From positions 1 to 37,222 of the forward strand of contig NZ_CAJSLV010000097.1 of the NCBI RefSeq assembly GCF_907177275.1: DNA of 37,222 nt, read 5' to 3'. Shown one piece after another: positions 15,294 to 22,889 of this stretch. Source of the stretch: Actinacidiphila cocklensis. GTDB taxonomy: Bacteria > Actinomycetota > Actinomycetes > Streptomycetales > Streptomycetaceae. Within the stretch, counting starts at the first letter, position 1, and each line of letters starts with the position of its first letter. The notes beneath the pieces are model-generated. The model did no database searches. It worked only from the letters and a program-made list of their open reading frames with translations, and was not told the origin of the DNA. A program made the position numbers and the translations under genes.

Positions 15294-15322
15294 AGTCTGT
15301 CCTTGCCCCGACTGATCGTCAA
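15294..15322 (-). promoter_or_regulatory. Promoter of the GH3 gene
   Basis: On the minus strand TTGACG (15317-15322), a 17-base spacer and CAGACT (15294-15299) match the housekeeping sigma (HrdB) consensus in five of six -35 positions and moderately at -10. The predicted start near 15287 puts the LacI operator over the initial transcribed region. Confidence 0.55.
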
Positions 15323-15437
15323 GACTGTGCGCAGGAAGCTTTTTCCGCGTCCTCACACCGCTCTCATCCCGCCCTCATACCGTCGTCATCTCGTCGCCAT
15401 CCTGTCCCCAGGTCCACTCGCGCAGAACGGGTATGCC

Positions 15438-16463
15438 GTGAACATCCGTGAACTCGCCCGCCGCAGCGGTGTGTCGACCGCCACCGTCTCCCGGGCGCTG
15501 AACGACCGGGCCGAGGTGAGCGAGGCCACCCGGGCCAAGATCCGGCGGCTGGCGAGCGAGTTGGGGTACGCACCCAACGAGCCCGCCCGCACCCTGGTGC
15601 GCCGCCGTTCCGACACCATCGGCCTGGTGTGGGACAGCGGCCAGGAGGCCCTGGGCCAGCACAACCCCTTCCTGCTCGGCCTGCTGAGCGCGGTGCGCAC
15701 CGCGCTGTCGGACGCGGACTACCACCTGATGCTGCTGACCACGCCGAGCGCCGAGGACCAGGACGGCGCCCATCTGCAGGCGGTGCAGCGGCACAACCTG
15801 GAGGGGGTGATCGTGCTGACCACCCCGCCCGACGACCGCTGCCTGCGGGTGCTCGCGGACTCCACGGTGCCCTGTGCGGGCATCGACACCGCCTTCACCG
15901 GGCCGCGTACGGTCCGGGTCAGCTCCGACAACGCGGCGGGCGCGGAGGCCGCCGTGCAGCACCTCTACGAGCTGGGCCACCGCAGGATCGCGACCGTCAC
16001 CGGGCCGCTGCACCTGCCGCCGGCAGCCGAGCGGCTGGCGGGCTACCTGCGGGCCTGCACCCGGCTCGGGCTGAGCGTGCCGCCCGAGTACGTGACCGAG
16101 GGGGACTTCTTCCTGGCAAGCGGGGAGGCCGCGGGCAAGCGGCTGCTGGCGATCCCGGACCGGCCGACCGCGATCTTCGCGGCGGGCGACCAGATGGCGA
16201 TCGGCGCCATCCACGCGGCGGCGGACGCCGGCCTGGCGGTGCCCCGCGACCTGGCGGTGGTCGGCTTCGACGACATCGACGCGGCGGCGCTGGTACGGCC
16301 GGCGCTGAGCACGGTCGCCCAGGACCAGCGGGGGCTCGGGGTGGCGGCGGTGGAGGCGCTGCGCGGGCTGATCGACGCGACGGCGGTGGACACCGTACAG
16401 GCGCAGCCGCGGATCATCCCGACCCGGCTGCTGATACGCGGATCGAGCCGGCCCGGGGTGTGA
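15438..16463 (+). CDS. LacI family transcriptional repressor
   Basis: A 341-residue LacI/GalR protein. Residues 1-48 contain the helix-turn-helix and hinge helix (NIRELARRSGVSTATVSRALNDRAEVSEATRAKI, hinge near NEPARTLVRR). The periplasmic-binding-protein-like sugar-binding domain follows (about 60-335), with the typical FAAGDQMAIGAIHAA and LAVVGFDDIDAA segments. The GTG at 15438 places the HTH at the very N-terminus as in the family, although the frame is open 45 codons upstream. It is divergent from the GH3 glycosidase, and the LacI operator lies between them. The effector should be a product of the glycosidase, such as cellobiose or xylobiose (inferred). A hairpin overlaps its stop codon. 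Confidence 0.94.
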   Translation: MNIRELARRSGVSTATVSRALNDRAEVSEATRAKIRRLASELGYAPNEPARTLVRRRSDTIGLVWDSGQEALGQHNPFLLGLLSAVRTALSDADYHLMLLTTPSAEDQDGAHLQAVQRHNLEGVIVLTTPPDDRCLRVLADSTVPCAGIDTAFTGPRTVRVSSDNAAGAEAAVQHLYELGHRRIATVTGPLHLPPAAERLAGYLRACTRLGLSVPPEYVTEGDFFLASGEAAGKRLLAIPDRPTAIFAAGDQMAIGAIHAAADAGLAVPRDLAVVGFDDIDAAALVRPALSTVAQDQRGLGVAAVEALRGLIDATAVDTVQAQPRIIPTRLLIRGSSRPGV

Positions 16464-16477
16464 CCCCCCGGGCCGGC
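16447..16477. terminator. Bidirectional hairpin overlapping the LacI stop
   Basis: Twelve-base perfect arms (16447-16458 and 16466-16477) surround a seven-base loop that carries the TGA stop of the LacI gene. It lies between converging genes (LacI and PadR), so it can terminate both. Confidence 0.7.
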
Positions 16478-16522
16478 CCGATGCGTTGCGGCGGCTCGCG
16501 TGCTGGTGAACCGCCGGGTGGC

Positions 16523-17131
16523 TCAGTCCCGCTCCTCGTCGGCCAGGATCAGGTAGAGCCTCTTGCGGGCGTCGTTCACCACCGTCAGCGCCTTCTCGCG
16601 CTGCTCGGGGGTGCCGGTCGCCCAGACCTGGCGGAAGGCCTCGACGAGGCCGCCGCCCGCCTTCCTTATCTCGTTCATGGCGTCCCAGTCGACGCCGCGG
16701 TCGGCGTCCTCCCAGGGTGCCTCGGGGCCGGCCTCGGCCTCCTGGGCGCCGGCCTCCGTGAGCGTGAACAGCTTCTTGCCGCCCTCGCTCGCGCTGCTGA
16801 TCAGGCCCTCGTCCTCCAGGAGCTGCAGCGTCGGGTAGACCGAGCCGGGGCTCGGCTTCCACGCGCCGCCGCTGCGTTCGGCGATCTCCTGGATCATCTC
16901 GTAGCCGTGCATCGGCCGGTCCTTGAGCAGGGCCAGGATCGACGCCCGCACATCACCTCGCCTCGCCCGGCCGCGCGGTCCCCCGCGTCCTCGGCCGCCG
17001 GGCCCGAACGGGCCGCCGCCGAAGGGCGGTCCGAAGGGGCCGAAGGCGGCCCTGCCCCCCTCGTGCTCGCCCCAGCCGTGCCGGCCGGGACCGAAGGGGC
17101 CGCGCTCGTGTCCATGTGCATGTCCGTGCAT
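16523..17131 (-). CDS. PadR family transcriptional regulator with Gly/His-rich N-terminus
   Basis: A 202-residue regulator. Residues 57-135 are a PadR winged helix (RRGDVRASILALLKDRPMHGYEMIQEIAERSGGAWKPSPGSVYPTLQLLEDEGLI), followed by a helical dimerisation domain of the AphA type (about 140-200). Residues 1-55 are an unusual extension starting MHGHAHGHERG, with many His, Gly, Pro and Phe residues, suggestive of metal binding or disorder. AGGAGA precedes the ATG at seven bases. The promoter at 17168-17196 carries the palindrome CGATATATCG over its -10, the usual place for PadR autorepression. It is divergent from the AraC gene. The ligand is unknown. Confidence 0.92.
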   Translation of the reverse strand: MHGHAHGHERGPFGPGRHGWGEHEGGRAAFGPFGPPFGGGPFGPGGRGRGGPRGRARRGDVRASILALLKDRPMHGYEMIQEIAERSGGAWKPSPGSVYPTLQLLEDEGLISSASEGGKKLFTLTEAGAQEAEAGPEAPWEDADRGVDWDAMNEIRKAGGGLVEAFRQVWATGTPEQREKALTVVNDARKRLYLILADEERD

Positions 17132-17167
17132 AACGGTTCTCCTATCGTGATCGTTCGCGATGGCTCA

Positions 17168-17196
17168 ACGATATATCGGAACTGTTCGGCTGGCAA
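17168..17196 (-). promoter_or_regulatory. padR-like promoter with overlapping operator palindrome
   Basis: TTGCCA (17191-17196), a 17-base spacer and TATCGT (17168-17173) form a good housekeeping promoter on the minus strand. The ten-base perfect palindrome CGATATATCG at 17169-17178 covers the -10 element, so a repressor bound there (most simply the PadR protein itself) would shut off transcription. Confidence 0.6.
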
Positions 17197-17239
17197 GCAT
17201 CCAGGTGAGGGCTGCGCACGCCGGTCCCCCGGCGGCCTT

Positions 17240-17277
17240 GAAGGCGGCTGCGTGAAGGCGGCTGCGTGAAGGCGGCT
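17240..17277. repeat. 14-base tandem repeat upstream of the AraC gene
   Basis: The unit GAAGGCGGCTGCGT occurs twice in full and then for ten more bases (17240-17253, 17254-17267, 17268-17277). It ends 30 bases before the AraC start, in the region expected to hold that gene's promoter -35 side. Confidence 0.8.
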
Positions 17278-17307
17278 CTGTCAGAGGGCTCCGGCATACT
17301 TGGCCGC

Positions 17308-17733
17308 ATGGACAGGTCGGATCTGGTGAGGCTGCGGCGAGCCCGCGACCGGATGGACCGCGACTACGCCCGGCCGCTCGACGTGTCGGCGCTCGCGCGT
17401 GAGGCGGTGATGTCGCCCGGGCACTTCTCGCGGAGTTTCCGTGCGGCCTTCGGCGAGACGCCGTACGCATATCTCATGACCCGCAGGATCGAGCGGGCGA
17501 AGGCCCTGCTGCGCCGGGGCGACATGTCGGTGACCGACGTCTGCATGGCGGTGGGCTGCTCGTCGCTGGGGTCGTTCAGTTCGCGCTTCACCGAGCTGGT
17601 CGGCGAGACGCCGAGCGCCTACCGCGCGCGCAACCACGCCGAGCTGTCCGCCCTGCCGGCCTGCGTCGCGAAGATGGTCACCAGGCCGGTCAAAAACAAA
17701 GAAGCCAGGGGCGCGGGTCCTGCCCTAGCGTGA
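17308..17733 (+). CDS. Small AraC family regulator (HTH domain only)
   Basis: A 141-residue protein consisting almost only of the AraC double helix-turn-helix. Residues 8-105 include ALAREAVMSPGHFSRSFRAAFGETPYAYLMTRRIERAKALLRRGDMSVTDVCMAVGCSSLGSFSSRFTELVGETPSAYR. There is no sensor domain; a 36-residue basic tail follows. I chose the ATG at 17308, where a CATACT hexamer lies seven bases upstream and no ribosome-binding site is visible (leaderless start likely). Its stop is directly followed by the VOC protein gene, which is the probable partner or target. Such AraC-VOC pairs recur in streptomycetes, but their function is unknown to me. Confidence 0.9.
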   Translation: MDRSDLVRLRRARDRMDRDYARPLDVSALAREAVMSPGHFSRSFRAAFGETPYAYLMTRRIERAKALLRRGDMSVTDVCMAVGCSSLGSFSSRFTELVGETPSAYRARNHAELSALPACVAKMVTRPVKNKEARGAGPALA

Positions 17734-17738
17734 CCTGC

Positions 17739-18152
17739 ATGGACATCAAGCTCTCACACACCTTCCTGGCCGTCGACGACCACGACAAGGCCGTCGAGTT
17801 CTACCGCGACGTGCTCGGCCTCGAAATCCGCAACGACGTCGGCTACGGCGACATGCGCTGGGTCACCGTCGGCTCCCCCTCGCAGCCCGAGGTCGACATC
17901 ATCCTCGAACCGCCGGCCGCCAACCCGAACATGTCGCCCGACGACCGCAGCGCGGTGGCCGACCTGATGGCCAAGGGCGTCTACGCACGTGTGGTGTTCT
18001 GGACCGACGACGTCGACCAGACCTTCGACCGCGTGCAGGCGGCCGGCGCCGACGTCGTCCAGGAGCCGACCGACCAGCCGTACGGCGTGCGCGACTGCTC
18101 CTTCCGCGACCCGGCGGGCAACGAGGTGCGGTTCAACCAGGCCAAGCGCTGA
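17739..18152 (+). CDS. VOC (glyoxalase/dioxygenase fold) family protein
   Basis: A 137-residue single-chain VOC protein with two beta-alpha-beta-beta-beta modules: HTFLAVDDHDKAVEFYRDVLGLEIR (about 6-30) and VYARVVFWTDDVDQTFDRVQAAGADVVQEP (about 76-105), ending in CSFRDPAGNEVRFNQ. Potential metal ligands of the first and second module (His6 and the Glu of NEVRF) are present. The reaction is unknown; glyoxalase, antibiotic-binding and dioxygenase relatives are all possible. TAGCGT at 17726-17731 is seven bases before the ATG, so it may have its own leaderless transcript. A GTG at 17730 that overlaps the AraC stop (GTGA) is the alternative start. A weak hairpin (18171-18184) follows the gene. 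Confidence 0.9.
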   Translation: MDIKLSHTFLAVDDHDKAVEFYRDVLGLEIRNDVGYGDMRWVTVGSPSQPEVDIILEPPAANPNMSPDDRSAVADLMAKGVYARVVFWTDDVDQTFDRVQAAGADVVQEPTDQPYGVRDCSFRDPAGNEVRFNQAKR

Positions 18153-18260
18153 CCGACCGCGGGCCCCGCTCCCGGACCGCCGGGCTTTCGTGCGGCGGGA
18201 GCACGCCCGTCCCGACGCACCGGCCTAGACTTGGAAGGGAGCAGAAGGAGGAGATGCGCC

Positions 18261-18452
18261 ATGCGCAAGGTCGCCGACTGCAGGGAATTCCCCAGCGAGA
18301 CGAACTGCACCCTCACCATTTCCGGTGAGGAGAACGAGGTCGTGCGTGCCGCGAGCGAGCACGCCTGCTCCGTGCACGGGCACACCGACAGCGCCGAGCT
18401 GCGCCAGCAGGTCCGCTCCACGCTGAAGGACGAGATCCCGCAGCACGCCTGA
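18261..18452 (+). CDS. DUF1059 family small protein
   Basis: A 63-residue protein that matches DUF1059 over its length: KVADCREFPSETNCTLTISGEENEVVRAASEHACSVHGHTDSAELRQQVRSTLKD. The conserved Cys7, Cys15 and Cys34 and His39/His41 suggest a small metal-binding or redox-active fold, but the function is unknown. AGGAGGAG lies about nine bases before the ATG, and a TAGACT -10 element (18226-18231) gives a leader of about 25 bases, so the gene is expressed on its own. Confidence 0.9.
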   Translation: MRKVADCREFPSETNCTLTISGEENEVVRAASEHACSVHGHTDSAELRQQVRSTLKDEIPQHA

Positions 18453-18531
18453 CCCCTTACCCGGCAGCAGCAGCCCCGCGTTCTCGGCCGTGTGCCGGGT
18501 CGCCCGGCGCGCGGTCCCCTACGCTCACGCC

Positions 18532-19353
18532 ATGCGTATCCGTATCGTCGACGCGTTCGCCGACCGCCCCTTCGCCGGGAATCCCGCCGGGGTGCTGCTG
18601 CTGGATTCCGACGCCTTTCCCACCGACGACTGGCTCCAGCAGGTCGCCGGCGAGGTCAACTTGTCGGAAACCGCGTTCGCCCACCCGCTGACCGGTGCGC
18701 CGGACGCCGGGTGGGCGCTGCGCTGGTTCACCCCGACCACCGAGGTCGGGCTGTGCGGCCACGCCACGCTGGCCACCGCGCACGTGCTGCGGACGACGGG
18801 CGCGGCCGCAGGCCTGATCGCCTTCCGCACCAGGGCGGGCGTGCTGACCGCCGACGCGAACGGCGACGGCACCATCACCCTGGACTTCCCCGCCGCACCG
18901 CTCACGCCCGCGGAACTGCCCGACGGCCTCGCCGAGGCGCTGGGCGCGGCACCGCTGACCGTGCTCGACACCGGACCGGACTGCGGCGACCTGCTGGTCG
19001 AGGTCGCCGACGAGGCAGCGGTACGCGCCCTGGCCCCCGACTTCGCCGCGCTCGCCCGGCTGTCCCGGCGCGGGGTGATCGCGACGGCTGCCGCGGCCGA
19101 CCCGGCCGCGGGCTACGACTTCGTCTCCCGCGGCTTCTTCCCCGCGGTCGGCATCGACGAGGACCCTGTCACCGGCAGCGCGCACACCGCGCTGGCGCCG
19201 TTCTGGTCCGCCCGGCTGGGCCGGGAGCAGCTGACCGGGTGGCAGGCCTCGGCCCGCGGCGGCCTGGTCCGCACCCGGCTGGACGGCGACCGGGTACGGC
19301 TGACCGGCTCCGCGGTGACGGTGATCGACGGCGAGCTGCACGCGGTGCCGTAG
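18532..19353 (+). CDS. PhzF family isomerase/epimerase
   Basis: A 273-residue protein with the two-domain diaminopimelate-epimerase-like fold of PhzF. The signature segments are DAFADRPFAGNPAGVLLL (8-24), NLSETAFAHP with the catalytic glutamate Glu46, VGLCGHATLATAHVL (72-86) and the C-terminal DEDPVTGSAHTALAPFW. PhzF isomerises dihydro-hydroxyanthranilate in phenazine synthesis, but most homologues stand alone, as here, with no phenazine genes around, and have unknown substrates. TACGCT lies six bases before the ATG and no ribosome-binding site is present, suggesting a leaderless mRNA. Confidence 0.93.
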   Translation: MRIRIVDAFADRPFAGNPAGVLLLDSDAFPTDDWLQQVAGEVNLSETAFAHPLTGAPDAGWALRWFTPTTEVGLCGHATLATAHVLRTTGAAAGLIAFRTRAGVLTADANGDGTITLDFPAAPLTPAELPDGLAEALGAAPLTVLDTGPDCGDLLVEVADEAAVRALAPDFAALARLSRRGVIATAAAADPAAGYDFVSRGFFPAVGIDEDPVTGSAHTALAPFWSARLGREQLTGWQASARGGLVRTRLDGDRVRLTGSAVTVIDGELHAVP

Positions 19354-19404
19354 GGCGGGTCCGCAAGGTCCCGTCGTCTGTCCCAGGGGCGGGCTGCCGG
19401 CCGG

Positions 19405-20199
19405 TCACCCGGTGGGCAGCCAGCCGACCTTCCCCGCGAGCAGGGCGTAGCCGACGAAGGCGACCGTGTCGATCAGCGCGTGGGCGGCCACCAGCGGCCC
19501 GACCCGTCCCCAGCGGCGGTAGAGCAGGACGAAGACGACGCCCATCGCCATGTTGCCGACGAAGCCGCCGATGCCCTGGTAGAGGTGGTACGAGCCGCGC
19601 AGCACGGCGCTTGCGGCCAGCGCCGCCATCGGGGTCCAGCCGAGCCGGTCGAGCCGGCGCAGCAGGTAGCCGACCACGATCACCTCTTCGAGGACCGCGT
19701 TCTGCACGGCCGAGGCGATCAGCACCGGAATCTTCCACCACACGTCGGGCAGCGACTCGGGCACCACGGTCAGGTTGAAGCCGGCCGTCCGCGCGCCGAG
19801 GTAGAAGGCCAGGCCGGTTCCGCCGATCACCGCCGCGACCGCCGCGCCCCTGGCCAGGTCGAGCCGCGGGCGGGTCAGGTCGAAGCCGATCGACCGCATG
19901 CCGGCCCGCTCGCGGCCCAGCAGGTGCGCGACCAGGGCGACCGGGGCCAGCGCGGTCGCGATGTAGAACAGCTGCCAGGCAAGGTCGAGCCAGGGCCGGT
20001 CCGGCGCGTAGGAGCCGACCAGCGTCGCCGCCTGGTTCTTGAGCGCGCCGGGCCTGGTGACCGAGCCGGTGAAGCTGATCAGCGCGGACAGGCCGCTGGC
20101 GCCCAGCGAGAGCGCCAGCACGATCAGCGTCTCGTTGCGCAGCGTCCGGTCGGGCAGCCCCGCGTCCACCACCTGCTGCGGCTGCGGCTCTGTGTGCAT
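19405..20199 (-). CDS. CPBP (Abi/CAAX protease) family membrane protein, variant motif 1
   Basis: A 264-residue polytopic membrane protein with about seven to eight helices. Motif 1 of the CPBP glutamic-protease family (EExxxR) appears as EEVIVVGYLLRR: both glutamates are present but the arginine is replaced by valine. Motif 2 is GSYHLYQG with its histidine, and motif 3 is AAHALIDT with His and Asp, so three of the key residues remain. Members include Rce1 and bacterial proteins linked to bacteriocin immunity or anti-sigma cleavage; the role here is unknown. GGAGGA six bases before the ATG at 20199 fixes the start, which excludes a longer frame from 20235. Confidence 0.88.
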   Translation of the reverse strand: MHTEPQPQQVVDAGLPDRTLRNETLIVLALSLGASGLSALISFTGSVTRPGALKNQAATLVGSYAPDRPWLDLAWQLFYIATALAPVALVAHLLGRERAGMRSIGFDLTRPRLDLARGAAVAAVIGGTGLAFYLGARTAGFNLTVVPESLPDVWWKIPVLIASAVQNAVLEEVIVVGYLLRRLDRLGWTPMAALAASAVLRGSYHLYQGIGGFVGNMAMGVVFVLLYRRWGRVGPLVAAHALIDTVAFVGYALLAGKVGWLPTG

Positions 20200-20279
20200 G
20201 CGGGGTCCTCCAACGGCGCGGGTGTCTCCGGACAAGATACGAAGATCGCGCCTCCGGTCGTGGAGCCACCCCCGCAGGA

Positions 20280-20298
20280 CCGCGGTTTCAGACCGCGG
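20280..20298 (-). terminator. Hairpin spanning the stop of the glutamate-cysteine ligase-like gene
   Basis: CCGCGGT (20280-20286) and ACCGCGG (20292-20298) form a seven-base stem with a five-base loop that contains the stop codon complement. It may end the minus-strand transcript before the CPBP gene. Confidence 0.4.
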
Positions 20299-21775
20299 GC
20301 CAGCGGTGCGCCGGCTCGCCGCCCCGGGAGTTCTCGCGGTACCGCTGGGTCATCGCGGCCAGCGCGGCCCGCCGGTCGGGGGTGCGCTCCAGCAGCCGGT
20401 GGAAGGCCTGGGACTGCCATTCCGCGCCGTTGGTGCGCAGCCGGCAGCGCTCCTCGATGATGCCGAGGTAGCGGTCCCGGTCGGCGGGCTCGATGCCCCA
20501 GCCGTCGAGTCCGGCCGCGGCCAGCGGCAGCAGCTCGTCCCTGATCAGGTCGGCGGCGGGGATCTCGGCCAGGCCGCCGCGGCCGCGCGGCCAGTGCATG
20601 ACGGCGCCGATGCCGTCCCGGCAGCCCGCGTCGAAGTTCGCCGCCGCGGCTCCGAAGGGGAGCCGGTGCCAGACCGGGCGCGGCGCCTCGGCCAGCGCCC
20701 TGACCAGGCCGTAGTAGAAGGCGGCGTTGGCCAGGACGTCGTCGACCGTGGGGCCTGCGGGCAGCACCCGGTTCTCGACCCGCAGGTGCGGCACACCGTC
20801 GACGACCGCGTAGACCGGCCGGTTCCAGCGGTAGATCGTGCCGTTGTGCAGGGTCAGCTCGCGCAGCTGCGGCACTCCCCCGTCGTCCAGCACCCGCTGC
20901 GGGTCCTCGTCGTCGCAGATCGGCAGCAGCGCGGGGAAGTAGCGGACGTTCTCGGCGAACAGGTCGAGCGGCGAGTCGATCCAGCGCTCGCCGAACCAGG
21001 TCAGCGGGCGTACGCCCTGGTGGCGCAGCTCCTGCGGGCGGGTGTCGGTGGCCTGCTGGAAGAGCAGCGGGCGGGTCTCCCGCCACAGCTCGCGGCCGAA
21101 GAGGAAGGGCGAGTTGGCACCCACGGCGACCTGCAGTCCCGACACGGCCTGGGCGGCGTTCCAGACCGCGGCGAAGCGGCCCGGGGTGACCTGCAGATGC
21201 ATCTGGGTGGAGGTGCAGGCGGCCTCGGGGGCGATCGACGCCGAGGCGTAGACCAGGTGCTCGACGCCCTGGATGTCCAGGGTGATGTCCTCGCCGCGCA
21301 TCGCCAGGATGCGGTCGTTGAGCAGGGTGTAACGGTCGGCGCGCGAGAGGTTGGCGGAGACCAGGTCCTGGGCTTCGAGGGTCGGCAGAATTCCGACCAT
21401 CACGATGTGCGCCCCGACCTCGCCCGCCATCCGGTCGGCGTATGCAAGCCCGGTCCGCAGTTCCTCGGCGAGCCGGTCGAGTACCCGCCCGGAAAGCCGG
21501 TGCGGCGCTATGTTTACTTCAATGTTGAACTGAGCGAGCTCGGTCTGGAAATCATGGCTCGCGATGCGCTCCAGCACTTCTTCGTTCATCATGCACGGCA
21601 GTCCCGCGGAATCCGCGAGATTCAATTCGATCTCCAGGCCCATCAGATTGCGCGGCCGGTCGAATCGCTTCGCTTCCAACAGTCGCTCCAGCCCCAGCAG
21701 GCACTGCTGGAGCTTGTGCCGGTAGCGCCCTCGATCGGCGGTGTCGAACCCTGTGGCGACGACCTTCTCGCCCAT
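20288..21775 (-). CDS. Glutamate-cysteine ligase family 2 (GCS2/YbdK-like) protein
   Basis: A 495-residue protein of the carboxylate-amine ligase group related to glutamate-cysteine ligase, which joins an amino acid to the gamma-carboxyl of glutamate using ATP. Metal-binding acidic motifs are visible in MGLEIELNL (Glu48, Glu50) and FNIEVNIAPH. CTSTQMHLQV and VPHLRVENRVLPAGPTVDD complete the active-site strands. Actinobacteria use mycothiol rather than glutathione, so this enzyme may make another gamma-glutamyl compound; EgtA of ergothioneine synthesis is a relative, but no ergothioneine genes lie nearby. AGGAGG about nine bases before the ATG at 21775 sets the start; the open frame before it is not used. 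Confidence 0.9.
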   Translation of the reverse strand: MGEKVVATGFDTADRGRYRHKLQQCLLGLERLLEAKRFDRPRNLMGLEIELNLADSAGLPCMMNEEVLERIASHDFQTELAQFNIEVNIAPHRLSGRVLDRLAEELRTGLAYADRMAGEVGAHIVMVGILPTLEAQDLVSANLSRADRYTLLNDRILAMRGEDITLDIQGVEHLVYASASIAPEAACTSTQMHLQVTPGRFAAVWNAAQAVSGLQVAVGANSPFLFGRELWRETRPLLFQQATDTRPQELRHQGVRPLTWFGERWIDSPLDLFAENVRYFPALLPICDDEDPQRVLDDGGVPQLRELTLHNGTIYRWNRPVYAVVDGVPHLRVENRVLPAGPTVDDVLANAAFYYGLVRALAEAPRPVWHRLPFGAAAANFDAGCRDGIGAVMHWPRGRGGLAEIPAADLIRDELLPLAAAGLDGWGIEPADRDRYLGIIEERCRLRTNGAEWQSQAFHRLLERTPDRRAALAAMTQRYRENSRGGEPAHRWPAV

Positions 21776-22042
21776 CGACGCGTACCTCCTCGCGCGGCCG
21801 CCGCGTGGCCGTCCCTCGGAGGATGCCCACCCAAATGATCGATAACGCCGCAACGGAGTGCCGGTGCACGCTAGGCTTGCAGTAGCAGGCAACCGCGCAC
21901 GTTCCAGCGGCACATTCCAATGCCACAGGACCCGTGGAAGCCCGGGTGAAATGACCGTCGGGTTCCGGCCGTCCGTGGCGAGCAGAAATATGCACCGCCC
22001 TCCCCATACGCTGTGCTAATGCCATCGACACGTCCCCAGAAG

Positions 22043-22060
22043 AAGGCGAATTCTCGCCTT
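22043..22060. repeat. Hairpin in the divergent intergenic region
   Basis: AAGGCGA (22043-22049) and TCGCCTT (22054-22060) pair perfectly across the loop ATTC. The last two bases overlap the -35 of the candidate plus-strand promoter, so it may be an operator as much as an RNA structure. Confidence 0.45.
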
Positions 22061-22087
22061 GCGCGTAATACTGGCAGCGACTAGACG
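22059..22087 (+). promoter_or_regulatory. Candidate promoter for the 195-residue protein
   Basis: TTGCGC (22059-22064), a 17-base spacer and TAGACG (22082-22087) fit the actinobacterial housekeeping pattern at four of six -35 positions and at the invariant TA of the -10. The leader would be about 150 bases. Confidence 0.35.
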
Positions 22088-22247
22088 AAACACGGAGCGA
22101 ACACAGGTCGTATAAACTCCGCGCACAAGGCAAAGCATCCGCCCTCGCCGGACGTGCCTGAGCAGGTCTCCCGCAGAGCATCGAACCGACCGTGCCGTCC
22201 GCGCCCGCCCTCCCCGCACCACGTGTCTCCCAGTGAGAGGCGACATC

Positions 22248-22835
22248 ATGCCGCTGCTTGTTCCCCCAGCACCTGCCCCAGCCCTGCTGAGCGTGCTCGC
22301 CGCGCTCAGTTCGCCCACCGCGGTCCTGGAAGCCAGGACACCGGCGCTGCGCACTGCAGAAGGGCCGCTGGCCGCCGAACACCCGCTGCCTGTCCATGTG
22401 TTCGAGCCGGCGGCCGTTCCCGGAGCACTGCCGCAGGCGCGGCTGACCGGCTGGCGGTTCCATATCAGGGCAGGTGCCCGGGTGGCCGCGGCGGGCGAGA
22501 CCGTGGTGACCCCCGACGGCTGGGTGTTCTCACGCTTCTCCGAGGGGCCGTTCCTGGCCTCCATCGAGCGGGCGCTGCTCCAGGCGGAGACACTGCCGGC
22601 GACGTACCAGCCGCATCTGCTGTCGGTGCCGGGGCTCTACATGCTGGCGCTGTGGCTGCACTACGACGCGCGGGCCGAGGCCTCCACCGCCCAGCCCCAC
22701 CCGGACGACCTGCTGGTGCCGCTGGCACCCGCGCCGCCCGGTATCGCCTCGCACCGGGTGCACCGGCTGACCGAGCTGGCGCCGGCGCTGAGCGTACGGC
22801 TGGCGCCGCCTCCGCTGATGGGCTCGCCGGCCTGA
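22248..22835 (+). CDS. Conserved-looking hypothetical protein, unrecognised
   Basis: A 195-residue soluble protein, rich in Ala, Pro and Leu, with no domain I can name. It has a Pro/Ala-rich first 20 residues and then a well-structured middle (GWRFHIRAGARVAAAGETVVTPDGWVFSRFSEGPFLASIERALLQAETLP), whose GDRV/ETVVTPDG pattern resembles beta-strands. A hydrophobic patch LLSVPGLYMLALWLHYD is followed by a Pro-rich tail. There is no signal peptide and no cysteine. GAGAGG seven bases before the ATG at 22248 marks the start. A very strong terminator follows, so it is a single-gene transcript, and codon use matches its neighbours. Confidence 0.8.
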   Translation: MPLLVPPAPAPALLSVLAALSSPTAVLEARTPALRTAEGPLAAEHPLPVHVFEPAAVPGALPQARLTGWRFHIRAGARVAAAGETVVTPDGWVFSRFSEGPFLASIERALLQAETLPATYQPHLLSVPGLYMLALWLHYDARAEASTAQPHPDDLLVPLAPAPPGIASHRVHRLTELAPALSVRLAPPPLMGSPA

Positions 22836-22849
22836 CACCCGCGCCCCGG

Positions 22850-22889
22850 GGCGGTGCCCCGCGGCCGTACGCGGCCGCGGGGCACCGCC
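22850..22889 (+). terminator. Very strong hairpin terminator
   Basis: An 18-base perfect inverted repeat (22850-22867 and 22872-22889) with a four-base loop TACG, followed by TTT. It starts 15 bases after the stop of the 195-residue protein and isolates it from the DUF5999 gene. Confidence 0.85.

Larger units (their letters stand above)
21776..22247. other. 472-base divergent intergenic region
   Basis: No credible gene lies here; the base composition is visibly less GC-rich than the flanking genes. It must hold promoters for the ligase-like gene (minus) and the 195-residue protein (plus). I can see a hairpin (22043-22060) and one reasonable plus-strand promoter (22059-22087), entered separately. 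Confidence 0.75.

Noticed and set aside
15303..15437. N-terminal extension of the LacI gene from an upstream in-frame start
   Set aside because: LacI proteins begin directly with the helix-turn-helix; the 45 extra residues are low complexity and the region should hold promoters.
18171..18184. Small hairpin CCCGG-ACCG-CCGGG after the VOC gene
   Set aside because: A five-base stem in GC-rich DNA is expected by chance; too weak to call a terminator.
18532..19353. Phenazine biosynthesis cluster suggested by the PhzF homologue
   Set aside because: No other phz gene is nearby (the PdxH-like gene at 12075 is far away and in another transcription unit); PhzF-like proteins commonly occur alone.
21891..21918. 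A possible SigR-type promoter (GGAAT-N20-GTT, minus strand) before the glutamate-cysteine ligase-like gene
   Set aside because: Tempting because thiol genes belong to the SigR regulon, but the spacing is longer than the usual 18-19 bases and the motif is short enough to occur by chance.
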